The translations under genes and the position numbers were made by a program. Source: Strigamia acuminata (Eukaryota > Arthropoda > Chilopoda > Geophilomorpha > Linotaeniidae). Taken from it: a stretch of DNA of 64,000 bases. The stretch covers positions 63,063,369 to 63,127,368 of the forward strand of contig OX442314.1 of the NCBI GenBank assembly GCA_949358305.1, in the 5' to 3' direction. The notes under the pieces were generated by a model. That model did no database searches. It saw only the letters and a program-made list of their open reading frames with translations, and was not told the DNA's origin. Below are positions 53,001 to 63,824 of this stretch, in pieces. Every line of letters begins with the position of its first letter. Position 1 is the stretch's first letter.

Positions 53001-56000
53001 TTAGCTGAAAAAGGCCATATTTCGCTGAAAAAGGCCATATTTTGCTGAAAAAAGCAATATTTCGCTGATAAAAGGCCATATTTCGCTGAAAAAGGCCACA
53101 TTTCGCTGTAAAAGGCCATATTTCGGTAAAAAACGCCATATTTTGCTGAAAAAGGTCACATTTTGCAGGGACTAGTTTAGACGCCTGGGACTTGGCGACG
53201 TTTAATGTACCATGTGCAGCCCCAAACTTACCCGGCCTGAAACGGCTCCGGTCGGAATATTAATAAATGCCCTGGCATTTATTCGAGGCCTTTCGCTAAA
53301 TGCGGCTACTTTTTGATAAAAAAGGCCATATTTCGCTGAAAAAGGCCATATTTTGCTGAAGAAGGCCATATTTCGCTGAAAAAGGCCATATTTCGCTGTA
53401 AAAGGCCATATTTCGCTGAAAAAGGCCATATTTCGCTGAAAAACGCCATATTTCGCTGGAAAACGCCATATTTCGCTGAAAAAGGCCATATTTCGGTAAA
53501 AAACGCCATATTTTGCTGAAAAAAGGCCATATTTTGCTGAAAAAGGCTATATTTCGCTGAAAAAGGCCATATTTTGCTGAAAAAGGCCATATTTCACTGA
53601 AAAAGGCCATATTTCGATAAAAAAGGCCATATTTTACTGAAAAAACGCCATATTTCGCTGAAAAAGGCCATATTTCGCTGAAAAAAGGCCATATTTCGGT
53701 AAAAAACGCTATATTTTACTGAAAAAACGCCATATTTCGCTGAAAAAGGCCATATTTCGCTGAAAAAAGGCCATATTTCGGTAAAAAACGCTATATTTTA
53801 CTGAAAAAACGCCATATTTCGCTGAAAAAGGCCATATTTCGCTGAAAAAGGCCATATTTCACTGAAAAAGGCCATATTTCGATAAAAAAGGCCATATTTT
53901 ACTGAAAAAACGCCATATTTCGCTGAAAAAGGCCATATTTCGCTGAAAAAAGGCCATATTTCGGTAAAAAAGGCCATATTTCGCTGAAAAAGGCCAGATT
54001 TTGCTGAAAAACGCCATATTTTGCTGAAAAAGGCCATATTTTGCTGAAAAAGGCCATATTTTGCAGAAAAAAAGCCATATTTCGGTAAAAAACGCCATAT
54101 TTCGCTCAAAAAAGGCCATATTTTGGTTAAAAAACTCGATATTTTGCTGAAAAAAAGCCATATTTCGGTAAAAAACCCCATATTTAGCTGAAAAAGGCCA
54201 TATTTCGCTGAAAAAGGCCATATTTCGCTGAAAAAAGCAATATTTCGCTGATAAAAGGCCATATTTCGCTGAAAAAGGCCACATTTCGCTGTAAAAGGCC
54301 ATATTTCGGTAAAAAACGCCATATTTTGCTGAAAAAGGTCACATTTTGCAGGGACTAGTTTAGACGCCTGGGACTTGGCGACGTTTAATGTACCATGTGC
54401 AGCCCCAAACTTACCCGGCCTGAAACGGCTCCGGTCGGAATATTAATAAATGCCCTGGCATTTATTCGAGGCCTTTCGCTAAATGCGGCTACTTTTTGAT
54501 AAAAAAGCCATATTTCGCTGAAAAAGGCCATATTTTGCTGAAGAAGGCCATATTTCGCTGAAAAGGCCATATTTCGCTGTAAAAGGCCATATTTCGCTGA
54601 AAAAGGCCATATTTCGCTGAAAAACGCCATATTTCGCTGGAAAACGCCATATTTCGTTGAAAAAAGGCCATATTTTGGTAAAAACCGCCATATTTTGCTG
54701 AAAGAGGTCACATTTTGCAGGGACTAGTTTAGACGCCGGGGACTTGGCGACGTTTAATGTACCATGTGCAGCCCCAAACTGATCCGGCCTGAAACGACTC
54801 CGGTCGGAATATTAATAAATGCCCTGGCATTTATTCGAGGCCTTTCGCTAAATGCGGCTACTTTTCGATAAAAAAAGCCATATTCTGCTGAAAAAGGGAT
54901 ATTTCGCTGAAAACGGCCAGATTTTGCTGAAAAACGCCATATTTCGCTTAAAAAGGCCATATTTCGGTAAAAAACGCCATATTTTGCTGAAAAAAGGCCA
55001 TATTTTGGTTAAAAAACTCTATATTTCGCTGAAAAAAGGCCATATTTCGCTGAAAAAGGCCATATTTCGCTGAAAAAAGGCCATATTTCGGTAAAAAACG
55101 CTATATTTTTCTGAAAAAGGCCATATTTTGCTAAAAAAGGCCATATTTTGCTGAAAAACGCCATATTTCGCTGAAAAAGGCCATATTTTGCTGAAAAAGG
55201 CCATATTTCGCTGAAAAAGGTCACATTTTGCAGGGACTAGTTTAGACGCCGGGGACTTGGTGACGTTTAATGTACCATGTGCAGCCCCAAACTGACCCTG
55301 CCTGAAACGGCTCCGAACGGAATATTAATAAATGCCCTGGCATTTATTCGAGGCCTTTCGCTAAATGCGGCTACTTTTCGATAAAAAAGGCCATATTTTG
55401 CTGAAAAAGGCCAGATTTTGCTGAAAAACGCCATATTTTGCTGAAAAAGGCCATATTTTGCTGAAAAAGGCCATATTTTGCAGAAAAAAGGCCATATTTC
55501 GGTAAAAAACGCCATATTTCGCTCAAAAAAGGCCATATTTTGGTTAAAAAACTCGATATTTCGCTGAAAAAAAGCCATATTTCGGTAAAAAACCCCATAT
55601 TTAGCTGAAAAAGGCCATATTTCGCTGAAAAAGGCCATATTTCGCTGAAAAAAGCAATATTTCGCTGATAAAAGGCCATATTTCGCTGAAAAAGGCCACA
55701 TTACGCTGTAAAAGGCCATATTTCGGTAAAAAACGCCATATTTTGCTGAAAAAGGTCACATTTTGCAGGGACTAGTTTAGACGCCTGGGACTTGGCGACG
55801 TTTAATGTACCATGTGCAGCCCCAAACTTACCCGGCCTGAAACGGCTCCGGTCGGAATAATAATAAATGCCCTGGCATTTATTCGAGGCCTTTCGCTAAA
55901 TGCGGCTACTTTTCGATAAAAAAGGCCATATTTCGCTGAAAAAAAGCCATATTTTGCTGAAAAAGGCCATATTTTGCTGAAAAAGGCCATTATTCGTTGA

Positions 56001-56185
56001 AAAAAAAGGCCATATTTCGATAAAAAATGCCATATTTTGCTGAAAAAGTTCACATTTTGAAGGGACTAGTTTAGACGCCGGGGACTTGGCGACGTTTAAT
56101 GTACCATGTGCAGCCCCAAACTGATCCGGCCTGAAACGACTCCAGTCGGAATATTAATAAATGCCCTGGCATTTATTCGAGGCCT
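50094..56185. repeat. 20-bp satellite with spacers, segment 6
   Basis: The longest uninterrupted stretch, about 6.1 kb. Spacer motifs occur near 50206, 50585, 51456, 51998, 53181, 54356, 54727, 55244, 55780 and 56070. Two adjacent blocks of about 1.18 kb (52000-53180 and 53183-54355) are near-identical tandem copies, a recent local amplification. The array ends at GGCCT of a spacer, where LTR J begins. Confidence 0.94.
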
Positions 56186-57192
56186 TGTGATGATTACAAA
56201 TCCGTATTTATCAATGTTCACAATAGATGGCGCTGTTTACCAAACGCGCGTAATTCAAACTCGATAAAACTAAAAAAAGTGTGATAAATAATTATTTAGA
56301 CACGGTGAATAAAATATAACTATTTTATTCGACATAAATTAAGTATTATTTACTTGACAAGTTGATTCTATCGAATCAATATTCACATTACTTACCTGTC
56401 GAAGGGAACCAATTGGACCCTTCCTGCCCCCAACTGGGCCCATCTGGACATAGTCATATATTAGGTCCGGACTAGTGACCCACGAATCCGCCGATTCGTA
56501 CGCTGATTGGCTGTCGCCAATCTAGTAGTTCTACAGAACTATATAAGCTCCAGTTTCTCACCCACTAACCCCCCTGGCTTGATAACTGAACTTGTATATT
56601 GTCTGTAGTTGAATTGTTATCGTTTGATTTCATTATTCTCTATCGACACATCAGGCCACCTCAGCTCTCCACAGTTAGTATTCATTACTATTTGTTATTG
56701 CTGTTGTAGGGCTATTTCGGGAAGGCTAACTCCGGTAATAGACATGCATTCGCATGAAATGGCCCCGTAACGTTAGCCAGCTGTTCTACGGGACAGTAGG
56801 ACGGTGGCTTAATATAACGGTCGTATACAGTACGACCTTGCTAAATGAAAGTAGGTCCCTCAGCTAACTGGCCACAGTCCGCTGCAGGATGGTTGTTGTA
56901 AACAGCCCACGCAGGTTCCCGTCTTTCTACGATTGGTCCTTCCGCTCGTTAAAAGTCGGTAAAGGCCTAATGCACAGGTAACACGCCGGGTTGGTAGCCC
57001 GTGAGTAATATCTTCAAGATGTTGCGATAAATAACTACCTGAATAATGGTAATCCAACGGCAGTGGCCAAATAATATTTTACCCGGTGCTCGATCATTGG
57101 ATCCCGCCTGTTGAAAGTGTTTATTCACTTGTGCAGAATGCATAAAACAGCAATGGTGTGGAAAAGATCCAGTTGAGCAATAAAAAGTCAGG
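56186..57192 (+). mobile_element. LTR J: partial long LTR of a gypsy-like element
   Basis: It begins TGTGATGATTAC inside a satellite spacer (GGCCT|TCGC site). Like the LTR of element E it has, in the same order, a block with an AGATGGCGCT motif, a promoter-like region (CTATATAAGCTCC near 56540), and a long GC-richer transcribed part. It is cut at about 57192 by copia D and no second copy is present in the window. Assignment as a gypsy LTR rests on this layout and the TGTGA start, not on coding sequence. It holds no ORF I can support. Confidence 0.55.
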
Positions 57193-57426
57193 TGTTCTCA
57201 GGTGTGAACCAAAACATAGAGTGAGAGTTTATTGTCAAGTCATGTGACTCCCAAGGTATACAGAGCCACCTATAGGCATAATATATAACATATATATGTG
57301 AAAATATAGCAAACACTCGTAACGTTAAATGCAACAATCGGTAAATATATACAGAACAATGTGTAGCATTATAGCTTGATGATACGACATAAATATAGTA
57401 CATTTGGCAAATATCACAATTCAACA
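57193..57426 (-). repeat. Copia D 3' LTR (probable)
   Basis: 234 bp with TG...CA ends, placed by the polypurine tract 18 bases after the pol stop. The outer end at 57193 is inferred from TGTTCTCAGG mirroring TGTTGAATTG. No partner LTR is visible to confirm it. Confidence 0.55.
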
Positions 57427-57444
57427 ATCGGCCCCCTCGTATAA

Positions 57445-57894
57445 TCAAGCACGTAGAGTGTTGAGATCAATTAGAAAACGATTACAGAAGCTAACAAGGT
57501 CAGTCTTATCGACTGACTTCGTGAATATATCAGCAAGATTACATTTAGTTCCCACATGGGCGATTTGGAGGTTATCTCTCCTTACCAGCTCTCGGATAAA
57601 ATGATACCTAATATCGATGTGTTTCGTTTTGCGATTTTCTATATTCGACTTAGTAAAATCTACAGTAGAGATGTTATCGCATAGGACGTGATGGTAAAAC
57701 TTATCCGCCAAATTGGGAACAATCTCATGCAATACTCGAACAATCCAAATGTAGTCCTTCACCGTTTCTGTGAGGGCTACATATTCCGCTTCCATGGTGG
57801 ACAGCGTAACGTTTCGTTGCTTGAAGGTCCTCCAGTAGATAGGAGCATTTCCCAATGTCACTAGAGTCCCTCCAACGGAAATCCGATCGTCTCT
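57445..57894 (-). pseudogene. Copia D pol, C-terminal RNase H part
   Basis: This contains RNase H sequence from DDRISVGGTLV through TMEAEYVALTE, DNISTVDFTKS and KHIDIRYHFIREL to the stop at 57445. It is the direct continuation of the pol frame at 59067: removing element K and one TCT restores NNRDDRISVGG. The gene is broken by K only, with no other lesion in this part. Confidence 0.88.
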
Positions 57895-58350
57895 CACTGG
57901 AAAAAAAATCAGATTTACTCATTTGTAAAAAATTGTAAATATATAGGTAGATGGATTTTACAAGTTTGTAAATTAGATTTACAAACAATTGAAAATAAGT
58001 CTTTTCCAAACATATTTACAATCTGGAAAGAGACCATTTCCGTGACTTTTTTTACAATAACTTTACAAACATTTTCAATTGTGAAAATTTGAAATTTCAC
58101 AATATATTCCCTATAAATTTCCAATATATTTCCAATATATTTCCAATATATTTCCAATAAAAAAATCTACTACCCTCCATTTTGAAAAATTTAAACACAT
58201 GAACTCAATTTTTTTTTTTAAACTGTTTGATTTTTTTTTCAAACACCAATCAACAATTAGTTTTCATTGATTTGATCACAATTTGCATGTTTTATTAACA
58301 GTTTTATTTCAATTTATTTTAATCTTATAGTTTTCTTTTTTCTTACCTTG

Positions 58351-58421
58351 ACCTCTGCTGGAATTGAACCTGCGACCCTTTGTTCTAAAGACCACTGCCC
58401 TATCCACTAGGCTAGTATGGC
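58351..58421 (-). other. tRNA-derived sequence (degenerate) inside element K
   Basis: On the minus strand there is an A-box-like TAGCCTAGTGG and a B-box GGTTCAATTCC at tRNA spacing, plus a near-complete T arm (GCAGG/CCAGC). The acceptor and anticodon stems do not pair well, so it is a tRNA relic or the head of a tRNA-derived SINE, not a working tRNA gene. Confidence 0.5.
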
Positions 58422-58523
58422 TTGTAATAGTTTTATGCATAACTTCCTATAAATAGTAACTTCTTTGTTAAATAATCTATTTGAGATTCATTGTATTAAA
58501 AATACAATCAATCTCACATTGAT

Positions 58524-58576
58524 TACCGTCGATGAAACAATCCGACTCCTGGAGACGGATTGTTTCATCGACGGTA
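58524..58576. repeat. Perfect 21-bp hairpin inside element K
   Basis: Arms 58524-58544 (TACCGTCGATGAAACAATCCG) and 58556-58576 are exact reverse complements around an 11-base loop. The arm sequence GTTTCATCGAC recurs once more directly after it, at about 58579-58588. Confidence 0.85.
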
Positions 58577-59063
58577 CGTTTCATCGACACGAGATTTTCC
58601 GTCCCTGCGCCCTGATTGGCCCGATTTCATATTGTCCATGTCGGTTCGAAATTGGACCGTTTTATACATTATTTTCTCTTCTGAGTTCAAATTTGATACA
58701 ATTTTATTGTTTCTGACTGTATTTTACCTTGTTCTTGTTACATTTCAGATATTTAAATGTTACATTTAAATTTCAGGTATTTTCATGCTTTTACATTATT
58801 TTTACAGTCATTGTGAAATGAAGTTTACAATACATTTCCATCCAAAAGAAAATTGATTGGAAACAACATTTCAAACAACAGATTTACAACTAATTGAAAA
58901 TATGACTTTTCATCTCTAGGATTTACTACACATTTTCAGAAGTTTGGAAATATATAAATATTTCCAACATATTTCCAACAAATTTCCGCATCATAGTAAA
59001 TTCAACTTTTCCATATAAATTTTCAACTTGGAAATGTTTGGAAATATGCTTTTTTTTCCAGTG

Positions 59064-62000
59064 TCTGTTGTTAGCGTAATCTGAGTCGCTATAGCCAACA
59101 ACTTCAATTCGACTGTTTGGGAAAAGCATCAGTCCAAGATTTCTTGTTGTTCTCACGTAGCTAAGCAAATCCAGTAATGTGATCCAGTGTTCCCATCCTG
59201 GGTTAGCTTGGAATTGGCTGAGAATATTGATGGCATACGTCAAATCTGGTCTGGTTCGCGATGCAAGAAATGCCAAACACCCAAGTAGGTTTCGATAAGG
59301 GATTCCTTCCATTATTTTGAAATCCTCTAGTGTGTCCGGGCATTGTCTTTTGGTGAGTATTGTCGATTTAACCATTGGTTGCGACCTGATTCTCACGGGT
59401 TCCAAATGGTCTTTGAACTTCAACAAGACTTTATTGACGTACGACCTCTGGTGTAGAATCATCTGTTGATTGTGTGAGTGAAATTCTACTCCTAGAAGCT
59501 TCTTCGTTTGGCCCAAGATAACAATGTCGAATTGTGTCTTAATCAAGTCGAGTACATGTATTGCGTCTTCGTGTCGCTTCCCGAAAACAACAATATCGTC
59601 GACGTAAACGATGAGATAAGCAACGTTTCCAAACTTGTAAACACAGTTACACCAGTTTACGTGTTGTAGTCCAAGTTTCAATAGGGTGTCTTCTAATTCA
59701 ATGCCCCATTCTCTGCCTGACTGGTGCAGTCCATATATTGCGCGAATAAGTCTACAAACGTAGTTTTCTTTACCTTGGCAAATAAAACCTTTCGGTTGAC
59801 GCATGTATATGGTCTTGTGCAGCGTTGCGTATAGATAGGCGCATTTAACATCCGCTTGGATATAAGTCCATTTCAGCATGCAGACCAAGAGCGTAAACAT
59901 AAAGCGAACAATGGAGAAATCCACCACTGGCGAGAAGGTTTCCTCGTAGGACTCTCCATAGACTTGCGAAAAGCCCTGCGCAACAAGTCTTGCCTTATAT
60001 CTCGCGATTTCCCCCTTGTCATTTTGCTTGATGGTATAAACCCACTTGCTTCCGATTGGTTTTACGTCGGGTGGCGGTGGGACCAATTCCCATACCTCGC
60101 GTTCGTGCATTGTGTCTATTTCATCGCACATAGCCTGATTCCACTCTTCTTTTTCTGGAAGATCAGCTATTTGCTCAAAACGTGCGGGTATGAAAACTTC
60201 AAGATGATTGGCTTCAAAGTCGAGTGTTAACTCATCAAAAATGCTCATGTCCAAATCATCTTGTGTCACATTTGATTCGGATTGCTTCTTTTTCCTCTTG
60301 TCTTCGAAGAGGTGCTCTGGGACTTGAAGATTATGATCCGTGCAATATCGCTTGACATCTGGTATTGATCGCAACTTTGGCTTGTCATACCCCTCAATGG
60401 TGTATTCATAATCCTTCTGTCCTGTCGCTCTTGTCTTCTCCGTCTTCTTCCAAACGAGTGCGGGTATCGTTGCAACGGGGTTTGGAAGTACTTGTCCAAG
60501 TTGTGGTAAAGGCTTTTGAAAATTGACTCCTGGTAAATTATGTTGTAGTTTTTCTTCAGGCTGTCGAAACTTCAACTTGACTGGAGGCAGTTCCGGTTCT
60601 GGATCTCCTCTTTTCATAATTGGCTGTGGCGGGGGTAGCGGTGGCCTATTGTCCTCGTCGGAGTAATATTGACGGTCGTCGTTCTCCAAATTGTCATTCA
60701 AACTGTCGATGTACGTGGTGTACTTCTCCGGTAGGCCCAGCACGCCTTCAACTCCGCGCTTGCTTTCCACGAATTTAACGTCGTTTGTTTCTATGACTTT
60801 AGAAAATTCTGGCAGCCAAATCCTGTATCCTTTGGTAATTCTGGAATACCCGAGCATAATTCCATATATGCCCTTATTGTCTATTTTTCCGTCTCGTACT
60901 TTCTTCTGCACAAAGCAGAGACTTCCAAACTTTCTCAAATGACGCAATGATGGTTTTTGTCCATAATAGAGTTCCATTGGCGTCTTCTCGGAATTCAGCT
61001 TGGCAATCCTATTTCTCAAGTAGTTGAACGTTAGGATGGCCTCTCCCCAAAATCGATGTTCCAGTTGTGCATCGTACACGAGCGCTCGCATCCCATTGGC
61101 TAACGTTTGGTTTAGTCTTTCAGAAACTCCGTTCCGGGCTGGTGTGTACGCGTTCGTTCTCTCGTGTGCAATCCCCTGTTCCTCAAGGTACTGTCCGAAT
61201 TTGTTGGAACAGAACTCCATGCCATTATCTGTTCGTATGGCTAAAATCGATTTTCCGAGCAGGCGCTCAATTCGTTTCACATGCTTCTTAAACAATTCGA
61301 ATACTTCGTCCTTTTGTTTCATCAGATAAACTGTCGAGTACCGTGAATAGTCATCTGTGATGGTGAGAAAATATCGGTTTCCAGATAGTGTGGGAGTTCC
61401 AAACGCCCCGCACACATCCATGTGCAAAAGTTCAAGCGGTCCTTTTGACCTAATCCCCGAAATTGACTTGTGCGACACAGATTTCTTCTTTGCAAGTGTG
61501 CACACATCACACTGTGTGATTGGCACGTCGAGCACGGGCAGTCCAATCACCGCTTCTGTCTTGCTCATTTGTTGCACGCTAGGAAAATGGATATGTCCAA
61601 GTCGCTCGTGCCAAAGTCGTGCTTCTTCTGGATTGGAAGCTGTCTTGCTTGATTGAGGAGATTGTTGTTTCTTCTCTTCACACGTATTGGCCTTGTTTCT
61701 CTCTTTTTGTTTCAATTTCTCGATGTCGGGTTTTTCACCGCTGAGTTGGATATAATAGAGTCTGTCCTTCTTGACTCCTTGCATTAACTGCCGTTTCCAT
61801 TGTGGGTCGTAAATCTTTACTAATCCCGCACCCACAGCTACTCGACATCTCGCCTCATCAATGCACGGCCCCGATAATAAGTTTCTTCGCAAGTCCGGCG
61901 CATAATAAACCTTTTTTAGTGTGATGGGAATTGTCTCTGTCCCAACCAGGCACATGATGCAGACATCTCCAACTCCTTGGATCTGGATGAGTGTCTTTTT

Positions 62001-62126
62001 GTCAGCTTGACTGATCGTTCCCGTCATCTCTCGAAAATTGTGAAATTGATTTCTGTCTTTGCAGAAATGTCCGGTGGCCCCAGTGTCATAAATCCAGCAG
62101 TTGTTGGTTCCGCTGCACTGTAACAT
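59064..62126 (-). pseudogene. Copia D pol: protease, integrase, reverse transcriptase, start of RNase H
   Basis: The frame is open on the minus strand from 62126. Counting from there, protease Asp-Thr-Gly starts at D14, so only the very start is missing. The integrase finger H173, H178, C206, C209 is followed by D237, D300 and E336 (35-residue gap). A Pro/acidic linker lies at about 465-560. Reverse transcriptase has the block KARLVAQGFSQ and a YVDD box near nucleotide 59600. RNase H starts at YSDSDYANN and is cut there by element K; the frame then reads into K to 58926. The upstream gag is not present because element I interrupts at 62142. This copy cannot be active in its present form. Confidence 0.9.
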
Positions 62127-62141
62127 CTCTTGTTCACTTTG

Positions 62142-63824
62142 TGACGATGACCTTTCGATGACGCTATCCGCTCAAAATGTGTATTTTGGCATAACAAGCA
62201 AGTCTATCAATTCTAGTAGTTGAGAGATAAGTTAACAAACCTAAAGTGTGAACTGGGTAAAATAATGAAACCGGTGGTTATCAAGACATAACATATTTAT
62301 TGATATCTAAATATAATCACCGAAAAGTGATTATATTAATCAATTTTGCATCAAATATAATTATACAATAATTATGCCGACAAATGGCCAAATTACTATC
62401 GATTAAACTATACATATAGTTGCCTGTGCGGCGCTATAATAGTATCAATCGGCTTCGTCCTGGTAAGATGTCGTCTGAATCGGTTGATTATTTGGTCCTG
62501 GTTCGAATCTGTAATGAAAAGGTTAGTATCCGAGGACTTCCGGTTGACTGTATCTGCATCGCCACAACCTTGGGGCGGTTATTGGTTTAAATGGCCTGTG
62601 AGAGCCATTTACCAATTGACCTCTTATAGATGTTTTAAGACATCTATAATTGGTGTGATACGTCAAATGGTTCTTCATACGAGAGTAAACTGTTGCAAGT
62701 TTACAATCATAACTTCTGGTTCCGTGCAATGGATGCATTTATTAGAGTATTACTTTTCAGTAAATACTCGTAATAATTCTGCTTACATAAAGTTGGCAAT
62801 TTAGCTACACATTTACTGGCAAGTAAATGCTAATGTAGCTAGTCTTCAGTTTTGTACAGTTCTGGAAGAAGTATCCATGTTTATGCACAATGCTGAGTTG
62901 TGACATAAACTAGCTGGGGATTTAATCTAACTAAACTTTTCCGAGTTTAGTTATTTCAACCCTAATGTTACATTTTCGACACGCTGTTCGGCAGCCGTGG
63001 TTTACTGTAACTGGCAGGCCTTGTGGAACACTTGTTGAATTATATCCGGCCCGACGGGATTCTTACTACTCATCGCCGCGACCTGATCTCCTCACGGCCA
63101 CACAGCCGTCATCGGGCACCCGGACATGGAGGCATCATATCACCCATCTCCACGTCAAGTGTACGCCGTATGTAGGTTGTCATAGGCCCGCAGTATAAGG
63201 GGCATTGACTGCGCAATCAACAGACAAGCAAGTGTCTGCGCAATCAACATGACAACCGGAGTAGTAGAATGGGCTCAAGAAAACATATAGTCAAATATCT
63301 GGTCAAGAGCGAGTTACTTCCTGTTGCAAGGAAATATATACTCATGGTGGACAATAGCTTGACCATTGCTCCAATGAGAGCAATGGTCCTGCAAATCCCC
63401 CCAATCACTGGTCCAGGTGATGGGATACTCAGGACACATTTTCAGTCCAGGTGGTCAGCTAGACAGACCATAGCTCTCTGCTAGGTCGGGACAGGAACTG
63501 GATAGCGAGGAACACTTTTGGATTAAGTCTTTCAACTTGATCCGCGGGGGTCCACGCTTGGAGCAGGTGCGAGGGGGAGATTTAATCCCCTAGGCCTAGT
63601 TTTGGGGTAACTTTGCAGAGTTACCACAAAACAACCTAATATCTATATTTATTGCCATAAACATAAGATAACGTTGATTTTCTGCCTTAAAATCACATAA
63701 AAGTTGTATTTTATGTGGTTTTACGTCAAGTGACAAATTCTATTCGAATTTGCCGCTTTTGGTCGTCAGCGCCATCTATTGGCGTAATTTGTCGCTATAT
63801 CGATGAGCGACTGCATGATCGTCA
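62142..63824 (-). mobile_element. Element I: long LTR of a gypsy-like element, minus strand
   Basis: 1,683 bp with inverted ends: TGACGAT at 62142 and ATCGTCA ending at 63824. In minus orientation a polypurine tract (TTAAGGGGGACG, 63827-63838) lies immediately upstream, so this is a 3' LTR whose element body continues past 64000. It resembles the element E LTR in layout: an AGATGGCGCT block near the start, a promoter-like TATATAT followed by AACAGGAAGTAA near 63325-63345, and an end reading GGTCATCGTCA against GGTCGTCACCGTCACA in E. The small open frames at 62484, 62965 and 63269 on the plus strand show no coding content. The left boundary lies within copia D. Confidence 0.65.

Larger units (their letters stand above)
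57895..59063. mobile_element. Element K: non-autonomous DNA transposon, CACTG-type ends
   Basis: The 14-base perfect inverted ends CACTGGAAAAAAAA/TTTTTTTTCCAGTG are flanked by the three-base duplication TCT (57892-57894 and 59064-59066), inside the copia D RNase H frame. CACTG ends with a three-base duplication fit the CMC (EnSpm/CACTA or Chapaev-like) group. Both subterminal zones are rich in short TTTACAA and GGAAATAT/TTTCCAATATA repeats, as CMC elements often are. It is 1,169 bp and has no transposase. The interior holds a tRNA-like sequence and a perfect hairpin, listed separately. Confidence 0.8.
57193..62141 (-). mobile_element. Copia D: third Ty1/copia family, interrupted and incomplete in the window
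   Basis: On the minus strand, the 3' LTR (about 57193-57426, TGTTGAATTG to GAGAACA) is preceded by a polypurine tract (ACGAGGGGGCC). Pol is open from the protease to the end except for DNA element K at 57895-59063. Sequence upstream of the protease (gag, primer-binding site, 5' LTR) is not in the window, because the long LTR of element I starts at 62142; it should continue to the right of I. Protein similarity to copia B and C is only in the conserved motifs, so this is a separate family. Confidence 0.8.

Noticed and set aside
5410-56053. Dozens of minus-strand open frames of 60-219 codons with MAFFSEIW / PFSAKYGLF-type repeats in the satellite
   Set aside because: The 20-bp unit happens to lack stops in all minus frames, so any array is open. 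Frames change with each 21-bp unit, all three frames are open together, and they end only in the spacer.
58351-58421. Functional tRNA gene
   Set aside because: A and B boxes are present, but acceptor and anticodon stems do not form and the context is a transposon interior.
62163-62206. Zinc-knuckle-like CLLC...HFER reading just upstream of copia D protease
   Set aside because: It lies in another frame, lacks the Gly and the last Cys, and falls inside the LTR of element I, whose ends and polypurine tract explain the region better.
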